From positions 1-5,320 of the forward strand of contig JBAUTF010000128.1 in NCBI GenBank assembly GCA_049582065.1: a stretch of 5,320 nt of DNA, read 5' to 3'. Positions 1 to 4,982 of the stretch are shown here, piece after piece. Source of the stretch: DATKSS01 sp049582065. GTDB lineage: Bacteria > Chloroflexota > Dormibacteria > Dormibacterales > Dormibacteraceae. The position numbers and the translations under genes were made by a program. Positions within the stretch are counted from its first letter, which is position 1; the number at the start of each line of letters is the position of its first letter. The notes under the pieces are model-generated. The model did not search any database and had not been told where the DNA came from. It saw only the letters and a list, made by a program, of their open reading frames with translations.

Positions 1-1124
1 GTTTTGATCCCTACCGCAGTTTTACGCCACCGCGTTCCGTGAAGGCCTTAGTCACTACGACACCGCGAGTCATCGCTGAAGATGTGTGGGCAAAACTTCT
101 GTGGGCCGGGTTGAACGTCACGCCAGAAGACTTTGCAAGCTGGCGAAACCCGAGCGGGAGGATACACACTTACTACCCGATCGAGATGATCCGAGCTGTG
201 ACGCTGGTGTGGCTGTTCGCCGGCATCCGCGGAGACGAAATCCGCCGTCTTCGTGTTGGCTGCGTGCGTTGGCAGCCAGACAATGGATCGTCGGTATGCT
301 TTCTCGATGTTCCGGTGAACAAGACAGGGACGGCCTTCACGAAGCCGGTTGACGGCGTCGTCGGTCAGGCGATCAACGCTTGGGAGAGAGTTCGACCCGC
401 ACAGGGAAAGCTCTGCGATCAGAAGACGGGCGAGATGGTTGACTTCTTGTTCCTTCACCGCATGAGGCCTCTCGGGGAGTTCTTTCTGAATCACGGACTG
501 ATCCCCAGGTTGTGCCGCAAGGCTGGCGTACCGCAGAACGATCTGCGCGGGAAAATTACGAGTCACAGAGCACGGTCGACTATCGCTACTCAGTTGTTCA
601 ATGCGAAGGAGCCCATGAGTCTGTTCGAGCTGCAAGAATGGCTCGGGCACAGGATGCCGTCTTCGACGCAACGGTACGCAAAGATCACGCCAACGAAGCT
701 GATGAAGTCGTATGCGGACGCAGGTTACTTCAGCCGGAATCTGCGCGCCATCGAAGTACTCATCGATCAGGACAAAGTGCGTTCGGGAGTCGCTGCCGAT
801 GAAGCGTGGAAGTTCTACGATCTCGGCCACGGCTACTGCACGTATGACTTCTTCGATCAATGCCCGCACCGCATGGCTTGTGCGAAATGCTCGTTCTATG
901 TGCCCAAAGGCTCGACGGCGTCGGCACTCCTGGAAGGCAAGAGCAACTTGTTACGCATGCGTCAAGAAATCCCGCTGAGCGACGCGGAACTCGCGGCGCT
1001 CGACGACGGCGTCTCGGCGCTTGAATCGTTGCTGAGCCGTCTCGCCGATGTTCCGACACCTGCCGGCCCAACGCCTCTTCATCTACGGGACACAGCGCTG
1101 GTCCAAATCGAAGCGGCGGACTGA
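1..1124 (+). CDS. Tyrosine recombinase/integrase, C-terminal catalytic part (5' truncated by window edge)
   Basis: This is a site-specific tyrosine recombinase, which breaks and rejoins DNA through a covalent 3'-phosphotyrosine intermediate. The reading frame is open to the left edge (first full codon at 3), so the GTG at 39 is probably not the true start and the N-terminal DNA-binding part lies outside. Counting from that GTG, the catalytic set is complete: R64 in AGIRGDEI, K95 in the beta-hairpin PVNKTG, H176 and R179 in SHRARSTIA, H204 in WLGHR, and the nucleophile Y213 in TQRYAKI. After the tyrosine comes a C-terminal extension of about 140 residues. It carries C267, C275, C281 and C284 (C-x7-C-x5-C-x2-C), a possible metal-binding knuckle, followed by a Leu/Ala-rich helical segment to about residue 337. 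I recall this long C-terminal cysteine type from large transposon-borne recombinases (Tn554 TnpB-like or multi-recombinase elements), but the exact subfamily is an inference. The gene converges on ssb. No frameshift is visible. Confidence 0.93.
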   Translation, partial: FDPYRSFTPPRSVKALVTTTPRVIAEDVWAKLLWAGLNVTPEDFASWRNPSGRIHTYYPIEMIRAVTLVWLFAGIRGDEIRRLRVGCVRWQPDNGSSVCFLDVPVNKTGTAFTKPVDGVVGQAINAWERVRPAQGKLCDQKTGEMVDFLFLHRMRPLGEFFLNHGLIPRLCRKAGVPQNDLRGKITSHRARSTIATQLFNAKEPMSLFELQEWLGHRMPSSTQRYAKITPTKLMKSYADAGYFSRNLRAIEVLIDQDKVRSGVAADEAWKFYDLGHGYCTYDFFDQCPHRMACAKCSFYVPKGSTASALLEGKSNLLRMRQEIPLSDAELAALDDGVSALESLLSRLADVPTPAGPTPLHLRDTALVQIEAAD

Positions 1125-1143
1125 TCGTTAACGCAGAAAAATG

Positions 1144-1175
1144 AAAAAGGCCCTCCGACATCGTCGGAGGGCCTT
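1144..1175 (-). terminator. Rho-independent terminator of ssb, possibly bidirectional
   Basis: A perfect stem (aaggccctccgac at 1147-1159 pairing with 1163-1175) closes on a 3-nt loop (atc). Read on the - strand, the GC-rich stem is followed by five T residues (1148-1144), the classic intrinsic terminator layout, 14 nt after the ssb stop codon. On the + strand the stem is followed only by ttcgtgt, so termination of the recombinase gene here is possible but weaker. Its place between two convergent genes fits a shared terminator. Confidence 0.85.
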
Positions 1176-1188
1176 CGTGTAGAAGACA

Positions 1189-1608
1189 TCAGAGCGCAGC
1201 TTCGTTGGGCTCCGGTGCTTGCGCGGGAGCGGGTGCGTTGGGCTCTGGTTCACCGCGATCGAGCCTGCGCACGACATCGGCGCGGACGGACCACGACGTA
1301 ATCTTCGAGTTCTTCGACCTCTTGCCTTTGCCGTTCTGTTGTTCGTAGGTCGAGCTGACGAGAGAGCCTTCGACGAGTACGTGAGCGCCCCTCTTGATGG
1401 ACGTAGCGACACGCTCTGCCAAAAGTGGCCGGAACACAACGATCCGATGCCACTCGGTTTTCGAGCTCCATTCGTCATCTGCGTTCTTCCAAGAGCGCTG
1501 TGTGGCGATTGACAGCACGGTGAATTTCGAACCGTTGCCTTTCGCTTGACGTTGCTCCGGGTCAGAACCAACGAACCCGACGAGAGTTATAGAATTGAGG
1601 TAAGACAT
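1189..1608 (-). CDS. ssb: Single-stranded DNA-binding protein (SSB), no acidic C-terminal tip
   Basis: SSB coats single-stranded DNA during replication, repair and recombination. The 139-residue product has a full SSB OB-fold over about residues 1-115. It shows SITLVGFVGSDPEQR near the N-terminus, W40, W47 and W53 flanking KTEWHRIVVF, then IKRGAHVLVEGSL and a final beta-strand region ending VRRLD. W40 and W53 sit where DNA-stacking tryptophans occur in E. coli SSB (W40, W54). The tail is short, Pro/Ala/Glu-rich, and ends PEPNEAAL. The DDDIPF-like acidic tip that normally recruits partner proteins is absent. ATG 1608 is chosen because the OB-fold begins there and AAGGAGA lies 10 nt upstream; a GTG at 1650 would add 14 residues that do not belong to the family. 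It is probably an accessory paralogue rather than the housekeeping SSB, since no replication or ribosomal genes (e.g. rpsF/rpsR) flank it. Pairing with a recombinase suggests a mobile-element role, which is inference. Confidence 0.9.
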   Translation of the reverse strand: MSYLNSITLVGFVGSDPEQRQAKGNGSKFTVLSIATQRSWKNADDEWSSKTEWHRIVVFRPLLAERVATSIKRGAHVLVEGSLVSSTYEQQNGKGKRSKNSKITSWSVRADVVRRLDRGEPEPNAPAPAQAPEPNEAAL

Positions 1609-1618
1609 AGCTGAATTT

Positions 1619-1625
1619 TCTCCTT
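1619..1625 (-). promoter_or_regulatory. Ribosome binding site of ssb
   Basis: The - strand reads AAGGAGA, 10 nt before the ATG at 1608. It decides the start in favour of 1608 over the in-frame GTG at 1650. The AAGG part also belongs to one arm of the inverted repeat 1622-1650/1777-1806, so it could be hidden by RNA pairing. Confidence 0.75.
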
Positions 1626-1806
1626 TTTCTTGCCCCATTTTCTGGGGCACCCAAAAGCGAGGGCTTCTGCTTCCAAAGCGAGCGGCTGCTTTATCGGAGG
1701 GAACCCAATGGCGTAAGGGCGGAACCGGGAAAGCAGAAGCCGCGAAGCTGCAGGACGCAGGAATTAGCCTGAAGCAGTGCCCAGAAAAATGGGCGGAAGA
1801 AAAAGG
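1622..1806. repeat. Imperfect ~30 bp inverted repeat pair, each arm itself a hairpin
   Basis: Arm A (1622-1650) and the reverse complement of arm B (1777-1806) both start cctttttctt and both end in a small hairpin plus cac. By hand alignment they share 27 identical positions with one mismatch and three single-base gaps. Inside arm A, tgcccca (1631-1637) pairs with tggggca (1643-1649) around ttttc. Inside arm B, gccca (1779-1783) pairs with tgggc (1790-1794) around gaaaaa. A further 11 bp inverted repeat sits between the arms (ggcttctgctt at 1662-1672 with 1731-1741). The whole could be a folded 5' leader of ssb, a pair of protein-binding sites, or a small degenerate palindromic repeat element. 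I see no target-site duplication at its outer ends. Confidence 0.6.
1651..1682. repeat. Two near-identical direct repeats upstream of ssb
   Basis: ccaaaagcgag at 1651-1661 and ccaaagcgag at 1673-1682 are spaced 22 bp start to start, about two helical turns. On the ssb-sense strand they read CTCGCTTTTGG and CTCGCTTTGG, roughly 45-75 bp ahead of the start codon. The same-face spacing is what a dimeric regulator site would show, but no promoter hexamers can be placed with confidence here, so the role is open. Confidence 0.4.
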
Positions 1807-1874
1807 CTGGACTACTGAACCGGGAAGGTCGGTGCGGTATCGGCCGAGCTATGTGAGCAGATAAAGCGGAACAG

Positions 1875-1913
1875 AAAAAAATCAGTCGCGTCACGATCCC
1901 CACATGAGACACG
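1875..1913 (-). terminator. Weak candidate terminator after the ADOP permease
   Basis: On the - strand, just after the permease stop codon, cgtgtc (1913-1908) can pair with gacgcg (1892-1887), a 6 bp stem including one G-T wobble, with a short inner atg/cgt pairing. A run of seven T residues (1881-1875) follows after a 5-nt gap. The position is right for the end of the operon, but the stem is short and imperfect, so function is uncertain. Confidence 0.35.
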
Positions 1914-1915
1914 CT

Positions 1916-4591
1916 TTATTCATGGCGGAGGGCTTCGGCGGGTGGGACGGCGATGGCGTGGCGGGCGGGCAACAGGCAGGCGAGGAGTGCACTGAGAGCG
2001 AGGAGCGCGGCGGCTGTGAACAGACTGCCTGCGGCAAAGGCGCTTTGCATCCAGTGGGCGAGGACAGCGCCGAGAAAGCAGTCAAAGGCAAGACCGATGG
2101 CTATGCCCGCGGCCGCGCTGACGAGCGCGATGCGCGCAGCGACCCACAGGATCTCCGTGCGCGAGGAGCCCAGCGCCAATCGGATGCCGAACTCTGTAGT
2201 GCGCTGCGCGACGCTGTAAGCGACGACGCTGAAGATGCCAACCAGCGCGAGCCCGAGCGCCATGGCCGAGAAGACGCCAAATAAGATGGAGAAGAGCCGC
2301 TGGCGGCTGTACAGTGCGTCGTGCTCGATGGCTTCGATCAGGGTGAAGGCGCCGTTGGAGATCTGCTGGTCGGAGGCGACGGATGCGACCGCGGCGCGCA
2401 TGGAGTGCAGGTAGGTGAGCGGATCGCCCTGGGTGCGGACGAAGAAGTCCACGTATTGCCGCATCAGGGTGGTGTACGGAAGGTAGATGGCGGGGACGAC
2501 GGGGCGACCGATGCCGTCGTTGCGCGCATCGCCGACGACGCCGATGATCTGACGCCGGGCGGTGCTTTGCGCAGAACTGGCCGTGAAGCGATTCTGAAAG
2601 GGGAGAGCGGGAATGCGTAGCTGTCGGCCCAAGGCATTGGGCGAAGAGAGATAGCGTGTCGCGAAAGTCCGATTGACGACGGCGATGAAGTCTCCCCTGC
2701 TGTTTTCATCCGTACTCCAAAGGCGACCCTGCAGCAGCGGAATGCGGAGCGCTTCAAAATACCGCTGGCCGACCAGCATCACACGAGCCTGCGGCTGCTC
2801 GCCATCGCCACTTCCGTCGACGACGAACGAGGTCTGAACATCAGCACCGGGCGGCGTGGCATTGGCGCCGACAGCGACTGTGGAAACACCGGGGACGGAT
2901 GCGATCTTCTCCCGGATCTGCTCGATATACGCGGCGCGCGCTTCCCGCGACTGAAGGCTGCTCCACTCGGCCGGGTTGTCGACGTGCAGCGAGATGCCGA
3001 GCGCCATGACGTTGGCGGGATCGTAGCCGAGGGGCATCTGCGTGAGCCGCAGAAAGCCCCGGATGGCAGTGCCCGCGGTGGCCATAAGAAGAAGCGTGAG
3101 CGCGACCTGCGCCGCGATGAGAACGCTCCAGCGACGCCTTGCAGGAGCAGCGACCACGCCAGCCTGCCGGCCCGGGAGAGAGCGCGCAGGATCGTTGCGC
3201 GAGAGACGCAATGCGGGGGCGAGACCGAAGAGGATCCCGCAAAGCAGCGCGAGCGCGACGGAAAACGCGAGGATGGGAGCGTTTATGCGGATGACGGATT
3301 CGGCTGGAAAGGAGTCCGGGGACAGCACCAGAGGAAGCCGGGCAAGCCAGTACGACGCAGCCACGCCCAGGACGGCGCCCGTGCAGGAGATGACCAGCGC
3401 TTCGACGAGCAACTGGCGCACGATGCGCCAGCGGCTGGCGCCGATCGCCGTGCGGATCGCGAGTTCATGCCGGCGCGTGCGGCCCCGGGCCAGCTGAAGA
3501 ATGGAGCAGTTGGCGCAGCCGATGATGAGCAGAAGGACGACACCGGCCAGCAGAAGCGCGAGCGTACGCCCTAGATCCTGCTGGTAAGGCACGATGATCG
3601 GCTGCAGCCCGAGATGCCAGGCCAACGAGGCTTCGGAATGGATTTTCATGATCTCGCGCACGATGGGCTCGAGTGCCGCGTTGGCGGTGGCCACTGTGAC
3701 GTGCGGCCGCAGCTTGATCCACGGCAGGTAGGTGGGGGCGGGACCGTTGGCAACAGCGTCCATGAGACTGGCCGGCAGATAAACATCGCCGACGCCGGCG
3801 ACGTCATTGAATGCGAAGCTGCGCGGCATCACCCCGACGATCGTGTACGGGGCGTGATCCATCTCCAGCGTTCGCCCGATGGCGTTGGGATCGCCGTCGA
3901 AGTAGCGCTGCCAGAAGCGGTAGTTGAGAACAACCACCGGGTGGCCTGCATCGAACGGCTCGATCATCCGTCCAAAAATGGGGCGCACGCCAAGGAACGT
4001 CTCGGCATTCTCTGTGAGGTACACGCCCTGGATGTCTTCCGGCAACCCGTCGTTGCTGATCTCCAGATCCCCCTTCGTGAAGCCAAGCACCGAATCAACC
4101 GGGGCTGCAAGGCGCAGGTCATCCAACTGTGCCTCGCTAAGGGTAAACGACTGAAACACGTCAGGCTGTTGCGTTTTGACAAAGTGGGGGTTCATGATGC
4201 GGTCGGCGTCGGCGTAGGGAAATGGGTGCAGCAGAACGGCGTAGATGAGGGAGAACATTGCCGTGGTGGCGCCGATGCCGAGCGCGAGCGAGAGCACGGC
4301 GACGGCGGTGAAGCCAGGGTTGCGGAGGAGGGCGCGAAGGCCGTAGCGAAGGTCGCCGCCTACCTCATCGAAGACGCGGAGGCCGATGGCGTCGCGGTAA
4401 GTTTCGTTTTGGGCGGCGGGCTGGCCGAGGTCGATGCGCGCCTTGCGGCGAGCTTCTTCTTCGGAGAGGCCCTGGCGGATTAAATCTTCCTGGTAGGCGT
4501 CGAGGGTATAACGAAACTCTTCTTCGACGTCGCCGCGGGTGCGTGGCGCGATGGAGTGCCAGCGCTTGCGAATTGCGGCCAGGAGACTCAT
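1916..4591 (-). CDS. ADOP-family orphan permease with two MacB/FtsX-like halves
   Basis: This is an 891-residue inner-membrane protein of the acidobacterial duplicated orphan permease type. Residues 1-80 form a charged helical prefix (EEEFRYTLDAYQEDL, GLSEEEARRKARIDLGQ) leading into DLRYGLRALLRNPGF. Each half then has the MacB layout of one membrane helix, a large periplasmic domain and three more helices. First half: helix about 93-121, periplasmic part to about 338, helices about 343-364, 393-415 and 437-462, with the FtsX-type motif RRHELAIRTAIGASRWRI. Second half: helix about 488-508, periplasmic part to about 760, helices about 768-792, 820-845 and 853-876, with RTTEFGIRLALGSSRTEI. It ends PARHAIAVPPAEALRHE, as MacB-like permeases do. 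MacB-class proteins work as mechanotransmission ABC systems, but this family typically lacks an adjacent ATPase gene and none is seen here. Substrate is unknown. ATG 4591 overlaps the padR stop (ATGA), giving translational coupling; the longer frame to 4648 lies inside padR and adds residues foreign to the family. Confidence 0.93.
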   Translation of the reverse strand: MSLLAAIRKRWHSIAPRTRGDVEEEFRYTLDAYQEDLIRQGLSEEEARRKARIDLGQPAAQNETYRDAIGLRVFDEVGGDLRYGLRALLRNPGFTAVAVLSLALGIGATTAMFSLIYAVLLHPFPYADADRIMNPHFVKTQQPDVFQSFTLSEAQLDDLRLAAPVDSVLGFTKGDLEISNDGLPEDIQGVYLTENAETFLGVRPIFGRMIEPFDAGHPVVVLNYRFWQRYFDGDPNAIGRTLEMDHAPYTIVGVMPRSFAFNDVAGVGDVYLPASLMDAVANGPAPTYLPWIKLRPHVTVATANAALEPIVREIMKIHSEASLAWHLGLQPIIVPYQQDLGRTLALLLAGVVLLLIIGCANCSILQLARGRTRRHELAIRTAIGASRWRIVRQLLVEALVISCTGAVLGVAASYWLARLPLVLSPDSFPAESVIRINAPILAFSVALALLCGILFGLAPALRLSRNDPARSLPGRQAGVVAAPARRRWSVLIAAQVALTLLLMATAGTAIRGFLRLTQMPLGYDPANVMALGISLHVDNPAEWSSLQSREARAAYIEQIREKIASVPGVSTVAVGANATPPGADVQTSFVVDGSGDGEQPQARVMLVGQRYFEALRIPLLQGRLWSTDENSRGDFIAVVNRTFATRYLSSPNALGRQLRIPALPFQNRFTASSAQSTARRQIIGVVGDARNDGIGRPVVPAIYLPYTTLMRQYVDFFVRTQGDPLTYLHSMRAAVASVASDQQISNGAFTLIEAIEHDALYSRQRLFSILFGVFSAMALGLALVGIFSVVAYSVAQRTTEFGIRLALGSSRTEILWVAARIALVSAAAGIAIGLAFDCFLGAVLAHWMQSAFAAGSLFTAAALLALSALLACLLPARHAIAVPPAEALRHE

Positions 4592-4929
4592 ATCTCGTCC
4601 GCCTTCTTGTCGAGAATGCCGGCGACGACAGCGGCCATGTCGGTCCATTTGGCGGTCTCGGCCTTGAGCTGACGCGTACCGGCAGCGGTGAGCGAGTAAA
4701 AGCGGGCGCGGCGATTGTTCTCCGATTCACCCCACTCACCTTTGATCCAGCCCCGGCGCTCGAGACGATAGATGGCGGTGTAGAAGGAACCCTGCAGGAT
4801 TTCGAGGCGCTCGCCGGAGATCTGCTGGATGCGCAGCAGGATGCCGTAGCCATGCAGCGGACCGAGCGAGACCGCCTTGAGGATGAGCATCTCGAGTGTG
4901 CCCTGCGGGAGTTCAACCGGTTTCGTCAA
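4588..4929 (-). CDS. PadR-family transcriptional regulator (acidobacterial ADOP-associated type)
   Basis: A 113-residue winged-helix repressor from the proposed TTG at 4929. Recognisable blocks are LPQGTLEMLILKAVSLGPLHGYGI (about 7-30, cut by helix ends), then the recognition-helix region QGSFYTAIYRLERRGWI (46-62), then the wing with GEWGESENNRRARFYSLT (64-81). A short C-terminal helix (about 85-108) would serve for dimerisation. This size and the GESENNRRA wing match the small PadR proteins encoded directly upstream of ADOP permeases. TTG 4929 is chosen because AGGGGAG sits 5 nt upstream, family members begin a few residues before the LxQGTLxxLIL block, and upstream starts (ATG 5001, 5025) would lie beyond the apparent promoter. 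Its stop overlaps the permease start (ATGA), so the two genes form one operon. It likely represses this operon until a ligand or stress releases it; the ligand is unknown. Confidence 0.9.
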   Translation of the reverse strand: MTKPVELPQGTLEMLILKAVSLGPLHGYGILLRIQQISGERLEILQGSFYTAIYRLERRGWIKGEWGESENNRRARFYSLTAAGTRQLKAETAKWTDMAAVVAGILDKKADEI

Positions 4930-4934
4930 AGGCT

Positions 4935-4941
4935 CTCCCCT
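4935..4941 (-). promoter_or_regulatory. Ribosome binding site of padR, deciding a TTG start
   Basis: The - strand reads AGGGGAG, followed by agcct and then TTG at 4929. No ATG or GTG is found at a suitable distance in frame, so this site is the main support for the unusual start. Confidence 0.65.
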
Positions 4942-4945
4942 ATCT

Positions 4946-4977
4946 GGGAAAGGAGAGTACGCGCTCTCTCCTTTCCC
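4946..4977. repeat. Perfect 12 bp inverted repeat, candidate PadR operator
   Basis: gggaaaggagag (4946-4957) and ctctcctttccc (4966-4977) are exact reverse complements separated by 8 bp. The dyad lies between the proposed -35 and -10 boxes of padR, where a bound repressor dimer would block RNA polymerase. It does not resemble the ATGT/ACAT dyad reported for several PadR proteins, so binding by this PadR is an inference. As RNA it would form a hairpin only if transcription started further upstream. Confidence 0.65.
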
Positions 4978-4982
4978 GTCAA
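4954..4982 (-). promoter_or_regulatory. Predicted sigma70-type promoter of the padR-ADOP operon
   Basis: On the - strand TTGACG (4982-4977, 5 of 6 consensus) is followed after exactly 17 nt by TACTCT (4959-4954, a weak -10 with T1, A2 and T6 matching). Transcription would begin near 4947, giving a leader of about 18 nt with the Shine-Dalgarno and the TTG start. The weak -10 and the overlapping palindrome fit a regulated promoter. Confidence 0.5.

Larger units (their letters stand above)
1604..1864 (+). pseudogene. Start-less open frame, possible gene remnant
   Basis: On the + strand a frame is open for 86 codons from just after a taa at 1601-1603 to a taa at 1862-1864. It has no ATG or TTG, and GTG occurs only near its end. 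The second half reads like a hydrophilic basic protein (for example KGGTGKAEAAKLQDAG, KQCPEKWAEEKGW and a basic end RYRPSYVSR). I recognise no family. It could be the decayed 3' end of a gene whose 5' end was lost at the recombinase/ssb side, or chance, as the opposite strand is also largely open. It overlaps the ssb leader and the inverted repeats, which argues against an active gene. Confidence 0.22.
1609..1915. other. Intergenic region between ssb and the ADOP permease (no confident gene)
   Basis: These 307 bases lie between the ssb start codon and the permease stop codon; both genes are on the - strand. The region holds the ssb ribosome-binding site, the inverted and direct repeats, the start-less frame and the weak permease terminator listed separately. 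The ssb promoter must lie somewhere here if ssb is not read through from the permease operon, but I cannot place convincing -35/-10 elements. It is visibly richer in A-runs than the neighbouring permease gene. Confidence 0.7.

Noticed and set aside
48..869. 273-codon - strand frame opposite the recombinase
   Set aside because: It is antisense to a recombinase with a full catalytic signature; the product is Arg-rich without motifs.
1609..1650. GTG start at 1650 for SSB
   Set aside because: The extra 14 residues overlap the hairpin and the Shine-Dalgarno, and SSB proteins start just before the NxITLVG strand.
1691..1912. 73-codon - strand frame after the permease
   Set aside because: It begins within the candidate terminator region without a clear Shine-Dalgarno, and the product is of low complexity (Phe/Pro/Ser-rich) with no family resemblance.
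3614..4483. 289-codon + strand frame opposite the permease
   Set aside because: It is antisense to a well-supported long permease gene; the open frame follows from GC-rich codon usage and the product is not protein-like (Gly/Val/His/Arg-rich, no domain).
4592..4648. N-terminal extension of the permease to 4648
   Set aside because: It would add 19 Arg/His-rich residues inside padR; the family start MSLL at 4591 with the ATGA overlap fits better.
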